DNA of 64,000 bases, from NCBI RefSeq assembly GCF_023283895.1, contig NZ_JAKILB010000003.1, positions 186,001 to 250,000 of the forward strand, read 5' to 3'. Under the pieces are notes generated by a model. That model was not told where the DNA came from. It worked only from the letters and a program-made list of their open reading frames with translations, and did not search any database. This document shows positions 26,536-33,685 of the stretch, in pieces (position 1 is the stretch's first letter; each line of letters opens with the position of its first letter). This stretch comes from Shewanella pneumatophori. GTDB lineage: Bacteria > Pseudomonadota > Gammaproteobacteria > Enterobacterales > Shewanellaceae. Made by a program: the position numbers and the translations under genes.

Positions 26536-27038
26536 CACACAGCCGCTAGTTATTAATTAGCTATGTAGTTCGTTGTTGGTAAGAAAGCCTGTTATTGCTT
26601 CCTTGGAACACTGAGTTTATCTTTTTTCCGAGCGGACTTGATAAACTCTTTGAGTTCCATCTGCAAATCATAAGCGGTATAAAGAGATAACATACATGCC
26701 TCGAAAATTGTCATTATGGTATCAATTATAACGATATATCATGGTGTATTTGCTACCACTATAGCAAATTCAAAAACAAGACTTTATGCGTCTATTTGCT
26801 GTTTCACAAGAGCATATCTTGCTTTACATTCAGGTCGTTCAACTCGCTGTGATGACATTAGATTAGATATGAGAAAAGACAGGCTATCAATGATCGTAGA
26901 TCTTCTACTCTAACGCAGTTTAGGGCATCAGTAAGTCACCGAAGATCTCGCTGACTCGAAAGTGGACAGAAGTTTGTTAGAGTCAAAGCTCTTAAAGTGA
27001 TGACTCTATATTAGGGGAAGTCTGGAAAGTGGATATAC
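26536..27038. other. Gene-poor spacer with one dispersed repeat copy
   Basis: About 500 bp between the OrfA-like gene and attC. A minus-strand 40-codon frame (26592-26714) begins MTIFEACMLSLYTAYDLQME and ends KKDKLSVPRKQ; it looks protein-like but has no clear ribosome binding site and may be a gene remnant. A 65-codon plus frame at 26716 is not convincing. Copy A of the dispersed repeat lies at 26922-26983. Confidence 0.4.
26922..26983 (+). repeat. Dispersed cargo-boundary repeat, copy A
   Basis: Shares the core AGATCTCGCTGACTCGAAA followed by (G/T)TGGACA with copy B at 35746-35805; about three quarters of ~60 positions agree. Confidence 0.7.
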
Positions 27039-27138
27039 GGTAACGCCTCGTTAAGGGGCAAACTGTAGTTGGCTAAAATAGTAAACGCAGTGAACAATAG
27101 CCAACTGTTTATTTGTCCCGCTTGAACGACTTGTTACA
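27039..27138 (-). repeat. Integron attC recombination site (attC2) after the coiled-coil gene
   Basis: Read on the minus strand it starts TGTAACAAGTCGTTCAAGCG (R''/L'' part) and ends CCTTAACGAGGCGTTAC (L'/R' part). The two ends pair with each other, and the middle has an imperfect AACAGTTGGCT/AGCCAACTACAGTT stem around a short loop. Size (~100 bp), position 6 bp past the stop of the 27145-28026 gene and orientation fit an attC site of the Vibrio/Shewanella type. Confidence 0.88.
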
Positions 27139-27144
27139 AGCAAA

Positions 27145-28026
27145 TTAACAATCAGGTTTGGTCTCGTAAAAGAAATCGTGAGATATATCTAAAATTTCCC
27201 GGATTTTTGCAACATCTTTGTCAAGTTGTTTAAACCATTGGTCATATACAGGCGAGCACTCCTTAAAAATACGCCTTAATACATCCTTTTCAGCTTCATT
27301 AATAGTGCTATGCCACTCAGCATTGTTATTCATCGGGGTAGTCATAGCTGTCCCCATTGAATGAACTTTAGCCTGTGAAAGTATCTCTGAAAATATCTCA
27401 TTTAAACTATTTGAAATAAGGGCTATTTCATTTGAAATATACATTGTTTCTTTTTGTGTTAATTTACATATTCTTTCAATACAATTTTTAAACATTTCTG
27501 GATAATCTGAAGAAAACTCGAGCTCCTCAGCATGATCTAACAAGGTGTCGCCTATACTATTTTTTAGAGTTATGAGCTTTGCGTATGTTTTTATTCTTTT
27601 ATCGAAAAGAGATTGAAATTGATCTTTAGCTATAGCGCTATACGATTCATGCTTCAAAAACTCACTCTTAAAGTCATTCCTGAATTTTTCGAGATTGTTG
27701 TTACTATCTAGCTTTAATATTTCCAGATCTTTACTACTTTCAGACTTTAAATTTTCAATTGATATAGAGTGTTGTTGCTCCAAAACCTTTAAATTCTGTA
27801 TGTTCTCGGCTTTAATAGACTCTACTTTTAACTGGTGTGCCTGTTCTAATTCTTTAAGCGATTCTTTGTTTTTATCTTGCAGGCGTTGTAGCTCAAGCCT
27901 CTGTTCGGAAAGACCTTTATTTACAATTGTTTTTAACCACAACTTGCCTAAGAATGTTGTAAAAACGGATATTATTGCTGCAGTGCCACCATAGGGAGAA
28001 AATAAAATTTCTAAGAACTCATTCAT
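27145..28026 (-). CDS. Membrane-anchored coiled-coil protein on an integron cassette (unknown function)
   Basis: 293 aa. An N-terminal hydrophobic stretch (about residues 10-32, GTAAIISVFTTFLGKLWLK) probably anchors it in the inner membrane. Residues ~38-125 form a long charged coiled coil (e.g. LELQRLQDKNKESLKELEQA, then repeated EN(L/I)K-type heptads). The C-terminal ~160 residues are helical and Cys-poor with no known motif. It is flanked on both sides by attC sites (28061-28132 and 27039-27138), so it is a mobile gene cassette. It follows the ATPase-TOPRIM cassette in the same orientation, 110 bp downstream. A defence effector or sensor is plausible, but there is no direct evidence. Confidence 0.75.
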   Translation of the reverse strand: MNEFLEILFSPYGGTAAIISVFTTFLGKLWLKTIVNKGLSEQRLELQRLQDKNKESLKELEQAHQLKVESIKAENIQNLKVLEQQHSISIENLKSESSKDLEILKLDSNNNLEKFRNDFKSEFLKHESYSAIAKDQFQSLFDKRIKTYAKLITLKNSIGDTLLDHAEELEFSSDYPEMFKNCIERICKLTQKETMYISNEIALISNSLNEIFSEILSQAKVHSMGTAMTTPMNNNAEWHSTINEAEKDVLRRIFKECSPVYDQWFKQLDKDVAKIREILDISHDFFYETKPDC

Positions 28027-28060
28027 ATATCAGGTTACTCAACTGTGAATTAGTTATTGC

Positions 28061-28132
28061 TTATAACGCCCGTATTTGAGGCTGGTTTGAAGCGAAGCGG
28101 AAAACCAGTCCAACAACATGCGTTTGTTATAA
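28061..28132 (-). repeat. Integron attC recombination site (attC1) after the ATPase-TOPRIM gene
   Basis: Minus strand reads TTATAACAAACGCATGTTG ... GGGCGTTATAAGC. Outer arms TTATAAC/GTTATAA pair, TAACAAACGC and GGGCGTTA are the usual R''/L'' and L'/R' cores of Vibrio/Shewanella attC sites, and CTGGTTT/AAACCAG (28082-28088 with 28102-28108) forms the inner stem. It begins 4 bp past the upstream gene's stop codon, as in gene cassettes. Confidence 0.92.
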
Positions 28133-28135
28133 GCT

Positions 28136-29956
28136 CTAGCTTATTGAACTAAAGGTTAGTGATATGTCCTTTGATAAAAGGCCCGGAAAGTCATTTATCA
28201 CTGTATTAATCACATCTTTCTTCAAGGCACTATCTCCACCATTATTACTTCTAACACTCCTAAGGCTTGGCCAAGATTCCTTGATGAGATCTTCAAGCTT
28301 GTGTCCTTTCATTTCAAAAACTTCCTTACGCACCTCAATTTCACTTCCATCCAGTAATTCACTTTTTACCATAATGGTATCTTCATTTTCCCATGAAATA
28401 TTATTTTGGACATGATCTACAATTATTTGTAGAGAACTATTGTCAGTTTCGATCCTCTTTATGACATCAAGATAAGAATTGCAGTCGACAAGTCCTAGAA
28501 CATTAGGAGTTACAAACTTTTTATGTATCAAATATAAACCAAGAAAATGAGGTTCAAATACGTAGTTTTCTATTGCGTATCGCTTGCCTAGCCCAAGAAT
28601 TATGACTTGTTGTTCGGGTGAGTTTTTTAGATCCCAATCAATTAAACCATAGACATGTGTGTTACCCATATCACGAAGTTTACGTGTTATTTCTAAGACA
28701 GCATCGCAGTTCGAACCATTAAGCGTGTGCGGGGGAAGAAACTGTGGAGTCACAGTAAACTTCTCTCTCCTTGAAACTATATCAAATAGGGCTTCATAGT
28801 AATCGACATCGTAAGTATGCTCTACGAATACTTGACGACGGTGCTCAGTTGAAACTCTTAGATTCGGAATGCCATAGGTCAATATTTTCATCGAATCTTG
28901 TAAATCACACTGAATAGGAGCCTTATCTGACGCCGAAATCTTGTATAGGGCATTAGCTGGTGTACATGCAATTGTTGTTGGAGAGTGAGTTGATAGTAAA
29001 ACGGGGATCTTATGTTTTCTTACTATTTCTTCCTCAATAATTTCGAGCATCAATTTTGACATTGAAGGGTGCAGAGGTGCATCAGGCTCATCTAATACGA
29101 GAAAGCCTGCTCTATCACGTGTTCCAGTAGAATTGTAAATAGCCAAGGCTAGAGACATTAATGTTTTTTCCCCTGTCGATAGATCATTAGTGTTTATTTC
29201 TATACTGGAATTCTTATGAATTAACTTGAATACAAATGTCGTATCCCTCATTGTATTCATTGGATTATTAACGGTATAAGGTAGTTTTAATTTCTCTAGG
29301 ACGTCATTTACAAATATCCATGGAGCCTCCCCGTATTTAGCTTTGAACTCTGCATCCTCAAGGAAAGGAGGAGCATCAGAAATTCCATCTTCTGCGTAAA
29401 TCTTATTTAACTTATTATCCAAATATCGAACATGGTATGACTTAAATATCAAAGCGAATTGACTATTAAATAAACTGCCGCCTGAGATGGCCATTATACT
29501 AATTCGATCAGCGACAAGATCCTCAGTCAGCTGCGAGGGTGGAGTTGAAAGCTTTTTTGAAATATCAAGTATTTCATCTCTGTGCTGTTGATTTCCGATG
29601 TACCCTAAAATTGGGTCATTCTCTGGAGGGCCAGAATAAGCCACCCCTTGCTGGTTTCTGTAAGCTCTTTGCTTAGCGTTTACAACCTCTTGCCAAACTT
29701 GTTTCACTCTTTGTGATATTTGAGCAGGATCGCATTGCTGATCCACCTGAGGGTTTAAACCGCCAAAGGGAATGTAGCTGATCGTATTAAGTAAACTCCC
29801 ATCTAAATGAACTTCACCATTCTTCGTGTTGCTAATGGCTTCAAATAAATGTGTTTTCCCACTACCATTTTCACCAGTTAAAACAGTAAACATTGGCAGT
29901 TCAAATTTAAGACCAGATTGAATTGATTTGTGATTTTGTCTGATTTTTATTTTCAT
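28136..29956 (-). CDS. Single-chain ABC-type ATPase fused to a TOPRIM/DUF4435-like domain (candidate fused PARIS-like defence protein)
   Basis: 606 aa. The N-terminal ATPase has Walker A TGENGSGKTHLFEA (about residues 27-40), ABC signature DLSTGEKTLMSLA (~257), Walker B FLVLDEPDAPLHP (~283) and H-loop LLSTHSPTTIA (~320). The C-terminal domain begins with FVEHTYDVDYYEALF (~375; E of TOPRIM/OLD motif 1) and has YGLIDWDLKN (~434; the D-x-D motif) followed by ALEN-like KRYAIENYVFEP. PARIS pairs an AAA ATPase (AriA) with a DUF4435 TOPRIM protein (AriB), and fused versions are known, so this is a candidate; OLD-like or septu-type proteins are alternatives. It is an integron cassette: attC1 follows the stop and an R'-like GTTATAAGC precedes the gene (29997-29989). 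Confidence 0.78.
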   Translation of the reverse strand: MKIKIRQNHKSIQSGLKFELPMFTVLTGENGSGKTHLFEAISNTKNGEVHLDGSLLNTISYIPFGGLNPQVDQQCDPAQISQRVKQVWQEVVNAKQRAYRNQQGVAYSGPPENDPILGYIGNQQHRDEILDISKKLSTPPSQLTEDLVADRISIMAISGGSLFNSQFALIFKSYHVRYLDNKLNKIYAEDGISDAPPFLEDAEFKAKYGEAPWIFVNDVLEKLKLPYTVNNPMNTMRDTTFVFKLIHKNSSIEINTNDLSTGEKTLMSLALAIYNSTGTRDRAGFLVLDEPDAPLHPSMSKLMLEIIEEEIVRKHKIPVLLSTHSPTTIACTPANALYKISASDKAPIQCDLQDSMKILTYGIPNLRVSTEHRRQVFVEHTYDVDYYEALFDIVSRREKFTVTPQFLPPHTLNGSNCDAVLEITRKLRDMGNTHVYGLIDWDLKNSPEQQVIILGLGKRYAIENYVFEPHFLGLYLIHKKFVTPNVLGLVDCNSYLDVIKRIETDNSSLQIIVDHVQNNISWENEDTIMVKSELLDGSEIEVRKEVFEMKGHKLEDLIKESWPSLRSVRSNNGGDSALKKDVINTVINDFPGLLSKDISLTFSSIS

Positions 29957-30590
29957 TTATAACTCAGGCTAAAAAAGGTCCATCGTGAGCTTATAACAGC
30001 TTATTATATAGTTGCTCGATAATGTAGCGGTTTAAATTCAACTGGGCAACAATCAAGCCAACCTAAGCAATTGTTTAATAAACTAAAAAAAGCTAAAGAC
30101 CAATCATATTAATATCAAGCCCGCAAAAGTGAGCGCCTTGATGTAGAGGTCTTTATAACCTTTTACCAATCATCGTAAATTCAATAGGTTATCAAAAAAG
30201 TAGAAGTTTATCGAGTATAAAGCACCCGATTTTTGCTCACTTTACACACGAGTCATCAGCGTAAAATTATAACTGTATATCTAGTACTTTATAGCCAGAT
30301 CTGAGTGCCCAAAACATTAGAAAATATAAGAAACTATTTGAGTTCTCAGGCGTAGAAATCTCTCTCGCTAACTCGTATTGGGGCATAAACGTGCTCGCAG
30401 AGTTCGACTAACACAGCCTTTGGACAGGAGTGCGTCAGTGTAAAAAGTCTAAAAATGGGTAACAGGATTAGAAAAAGTACGGGGAGCAATCAAAGTTTAT
30501 TCTAAACCCCACATATCTCTATGAAACCGTGTAATGTGGGAAGCGTCAAAAGCTAAAAGTTAGCTATTGAAGCCAAAGTCTCTTGTTAGG
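29957..30590. other. AT-rich spacer: cassette boundary and dispersed repeat copy D
   Basis: About 630 bp without a convincing gene. At 29989-29997 the minus strand reads GTTATAAGC, identical to the R' end of attC1, and marks the probable 5' boundary of the ATPase cassette. No full attC or attI is seen beyond it. A repeat copy of the AACTC-N6-GGGGCA type lies at 30369-30400. Near 30507-30541 CCCCACAT and ATGTGGG form an inverted pair. Confidence 0.5.
30369..30400 (+). repeat. Dispersed cargo-boundary repeat, copy D (short)
   Basis: AACTCGTATTGGGGCATAAA shares the AACTC(A/G)-N5-GGGGCA(T/A)AA pattern with copies at 35735 and 36938. Confidence 0.55.
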
Positions 30591-30908
30591 CTATGTGCTC
30601 AGAGCAGGATTATCTTTAAAACGCTGCCAAAGATAGAACTTAACTTCGGGATCAACAGGAAATACCCACAAACCACTCCCGGTGACGACATGAAGTTTCA
30701 AGCCAAAGATACAAGCGAATAAAAAACGCTTACTTCCATAACTTTCATTTGCATCAATAATAGCCTGCATTACTTTATCGAGTTCAATTTCACATAAAAA
30801 TGGCTCTTCTTCAGATAAGGTAGTTGGAAGTGACTTTGAAGTTCTCCGTATCGCAGACTCACTAGCGTAAACGATTAACTCTTCTCTACTAAAGATATGT
30901 CTTAGCAC
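30591..30908 (-). CDS. Hypothetical protein (105 aa) in cargo
   Basis: Starts at a GTG (30908) without a clear ribosome binding site. The sequence has a charged N-terminal helix (FSREELIVYASESAIRRTSK), an acidic middle (LSEEEPFLCEIELDKVMQAI) and a hydrophobic beta-rich end (FLFACIFGLKLHVVTGSGLW). Composition looks like a folded protein, but I recognise no family. It may be a truncated gene. It is transcribed away from the Gabija-like operon and could be an immunity or small defence gene; there is no supporting motif. Confidence 0.4.
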   Translation of the reverse strand: MLRHIFSREELIVYASESAIRRTSKSLPTTLSEEEPFLCEIELDKVMQAIIDANESYGSKRFLFACIFGLKLHVVTGSGLWVFPVDPEVKFYLWQRFKDNPALST

Positions 30909-31342
30909 TCGTCTAATTTTTAGAAAGTATCTACATATTCGCTATTTAGGTATGAGACTACAAATCGAGTATTAAGGGTTGCCATCGGATCTATTTAAAG
31001 AAAGAGACATTTATGCTCAAGCGACCGCTAATCAACATGAGAGCGCTTTCAGCGCCAATGAAGGAAAAGCTCGGGCAAAAACAGAAAAACTTTAATCGAG
31101 ACGAAATAATTGTGAAGTATCCAACTTGAATAAAATGCGGAAAAACAGTCTACTAAGAGTGGATATGGGCTTATCGCCATTTACAAAATCCGTCTCAGGC
31201 CTACTGACGCTACTAGCTGACCTGTAATGAACCTGCAGTGAGCACCTATCTCTTTTCAAGCATATAAAGCTGCATCACTGAAAAAGCAAAAGAAAGTGCC
31301 ACGAAATTGAGGTGGAATAAAAACAAGTAAGGAAACATTGCA
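30909..31342. other. Spacer upstream of the Gabija-like operon
   Basis: About 430 bp probably containing the gajA promoter. A 38-codon plus frame (31013-31129, MLKRPLINMRALSAPMKEKL...) is open but not convincing. No attC site or dispersed repeat is seen. Confidence 0.4.
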
Positions 31343-33685
31343 ATGAAAATTGCCCATATAGACATCCAAAACTTTCGAAAATTAAAGAGCTGCCGTGTAG
31401 AGCTTGCAGATACTAATACAATTCTTGTTGGTGCAAACAACAGCGGTAAAACCTCAGCGATGGATGCGCTGATCATGTTCTTAAAGAAATCAAAGCGAAA
31501 AGAGCTATCTACTACAGATATTACCCTATCAAACTGGGCCAGCATCGAAAAAATTGGCACTGACTGGCTTAGTATCGGCGAGGATCAACAGCCGGATTTT
31601 TCCTCAGACAATTGGCGGCAGCAACTACCATCAATTGATGTTTGGTTAGAAGTTGATGAGCCAAAGATCCACTATGTCAGACATTTATTGCCAACGCTAG
31701 ATTGGGACGGTGGCTTGCTCGGTGCAAGGTTGATTTTAGAGCCTAAGGACACCGAAGAACTATATAAAGCCTATTCGTCTGCACGCTCGGCAGCGCAAAA
31801 GACTAAGGAATCTCGTCAAAGGGAAAGTGGTGATAACTGTTCTACACATCTAGCATTGTGGCCAACATCAATGCGAGATTTTTTGGACAGAAAACTCCAG
31901 AGTTACTTCACGATCAATGCTTATGTATTGGATCCGGAGTCGGCCAATAATACACCACCGCAACCATTCACAGAGTACATGGAGGCAATGGAGAACGACC
32001 CATTTGATGGTTTGTTTAAAATTGACATTATCAATGCACAACGTGGTTTTTCAGATCCTAACTCAGGAGAAGGAACCGCAAATAGTGATCGACGTCTGTC
32101 AGCTCAGCTGAGAAGCTATTTTGACGAGCACCTCAATCCAAATGAACTACCGGAAGCAAGCGACCTCGATGCTCTCGAAGCGATGGAGGCTGCCAGAATA
32201 GCGTTCGATGAAAAGTTGAAAAGTAGCTTCAGCAATGCGATAGGAGAACTGGAGGGTCTTAACTACCCAGGTTTTAGTGATCCCCAGATTCTGCTCTCAA
32301 GCAAAGTGAATCCGTTAGAAGGCTTGAATCATGACTCAGCGGTTCAGTTCAACGTGCTACGCGATGATGCCCCTTATACAGAAGGATTCTGCTTACCGGA
32401 AAAATATAATGGACTCGGTTACCAAAACCTTATTTCAATGATTTTCAACCTCATCCGTTTCCGAGATGAGTGGATGCGAGTAGGTAAAGCAAGTAAGCGT
32501 GAAGAAAACAGCTGCAAGCCCATTGAACCTATTCATCTCATGCTGATTGAAGAGCCTGAAGCTCACTTGCACGCACAAGTACAACAGGTCTTCATTAAGA
32601 AAGCTTACAGTGTACTAAGAGCTCACTCGGATCTTGGGGACAGAAAGCAGTTCTCTACTCAGATGGTTGTGAGCACACATTCTAGCCATATTACTCACGA
32701 AACGGACTTCACAGGCTTGCGCTATTTTCGTAGAAACCCACTCACAACTGCGCGAGAAGTCCCTTGTGCCACTGTTGTAAATATGTCGGCAATTTTTGGT
32801 ATTGAGCGAAAACGGCAAGTAAATGGACAAGATCCTGAAGAACAAAAAAGAATAGAAACCGCACAGTTCGCAACACGCTATCTTAGAACAACACACTGCG
32901 ACCTATTTTTTGCAGATGCGGCAATCCTAATAGAAGGTCCTGCGGAACGAATTCTGGTACCTCACTTCATAAGAAATCATTATCCCGAACTGGATAGAAG
33001 CTACATATCACTTTTGGAAATAGGCGGCAGTCATGCTCACCGTTTGCGTCCATTAATTGAAGCATTGGGGATACCGACGCTGATCATTACCGATTTGGAT
33101 TCACTGGCAAAGGAGGAGACTGGAGAAGTAAATACTGATGGTGAACCTAAGTTCACGACAAAAAAAGCCAGCCCCCAAACAGGTCAAAATCAACTAACTG
33201 GAAATGACACGCTAAAAACTTGGGTTCCGGGAAAAATTGACTTGGATGAAGTCATTGGGGTTACTTCAGAGCTGAAAACGGCAAGATGTGGAAAGGTTCG
33301 GGTAGCCTACCCCTCCAAAATTATTGTCACTCTACTCCCAGATAGCAAGGGGCTTACAGGATTTAGAACTGCTATTCCCTACACTTTCGAGGATGCTTTG
33401 GTATTGGCCAACCTTTCGACCTTCCAACGTATGACCCAAGTAACAGGCCTCACCAAGAAAATGGCTGATGCCACCCAGAAAGCAACCTTCGATGAAACCT
33501 GTGAAGAGATGTTTAAGGCACTGAATAAAAGTGCTAAAAAAGCAGAGATGGCTCTAGATCTGCTCTATTCGGTAGAACCCAGCACTTTTAGACCACCGTA
33601 TTACATAAAAGAGGGGTTATCATGGCTTAAAATGACACTTGAGAAGTTGGCCCAACCTAAATCGACCCAGGGAGGTAATTCATGA
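31343..33685 (+). CDS. gajA: GajA-like OLD family nuclease: ABC ATPase plus TOPRIM (Gabija)
   Basis: 780 aa, clearly longer than the reference GajA (~580 aa). The N-terminus MKIAHIDIQNFRKLKSC and Walker A GANNSGKTSAMDA (residues 30-42) are typical of OLD proteins. Walker B LMLIEEPEAHLHA lies near residue 400, and the H-loop VVSTHSSHIT follows. The TOPRIM nuclease domain has AAILIEGPAERILVPHF (~525, catalytic E) and LIITDLDSLAKEE (~580, D-x-D). Reference GajA is a nucleotide-sensing DNA nickase that degrades phage DNA. The stop overlaps the start of gajB by four bases, as in a paired operon. The extra length lies mainly in the insert between Walker A and Walker B and in the C-terminus. Confidence 0.87.
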   Translation: MKIAHIDIQNFRKLKSCRVELADTNTILVGANNSGKTSAMDALIMFLKKSKRKELSTTDITLSNWASIEKIGTDWLSIGEDQQPDFSSDNWRQQLPSIDVWLEVDEPKIHYVRHLLPTLDWDGGLLGARLILEPKDTEELYKAYSSARSAAQKTKESRQRESGDNCSTHLALWPTSMRDFLDRKLQSYFTINAYVLDPESANNTPPQPFTEYMEAMENDPFDGLFKIDIINAQRGFSDPNSGEGTANSDRRLSAQLRSYFDEHLNPNELPEASDLDALEAMEAARIAFDEKLKSSFSNAIGELEGLNYPGFSDPQILLSSKVNPLEGLNHDSAVQFNVLRDDAPYTEGFCLPEKYNGLGYQNLISMIFNLIRFRDEWMRVGKASKREENSCKPIEPIHLMLIEEPEAHLHAQVQQVFIKKAYSVLRAHSDLGDRKQFSTQMVVSTHSSHITHETDFTGLRYFRRNPLTTAREVPCATVVNMSAIFGIERKRQVNGQDPEEQKRIETAQFATRYLRTTHCDLFFADAAILIEGPAERILVPHFIRNHYPELDRSYISLLEIGGSHAHRLRPLIEALGIPTLIITDLDSLAKEETGEVNTDGEPKFTTKKASPQTGQNQLTGNDTLKTWVPGKIDLDEVIGVTSELKTARCGKVRVAYPSKIIVTLLPDSKGLTGFRTAIPYTFEDALVLANLSTFQRMTQVTGLTKKMADATQKATFDETCEEMFKALNKSAKKAEMALDLLYSVEPSTFRPPYYIKEGLSWLKMTLEKLAQPKSTQGGNS

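Noticed and set aside
26716..26913. 65-codon plus-strand frame
   Set aside because: Starts without a good ribosome binding site, Cys/Thr/Ile-rich random-looking composition, no pattern.
30507..30541. CCCCACAT ... ATGTGGG pair as an internal transposon end
   Set aside because: Only the terminal hexamer-like piece matches; the adjoining TTTCA/TGAAA motifs of the real ends are missing.
31013..31129. 38-codon plus frame upstream of gajA
   Set aside because: Short, no strong ribosome binding site, not recognisable; noted only in the spacer description.
31246..31560. Minus-strand 104-codon frame overlapping gajA
   Set aside because: Antisense to the well-supported GajA N-terminus; its hydrophobic composition is a by-product of the plus-strand codons.
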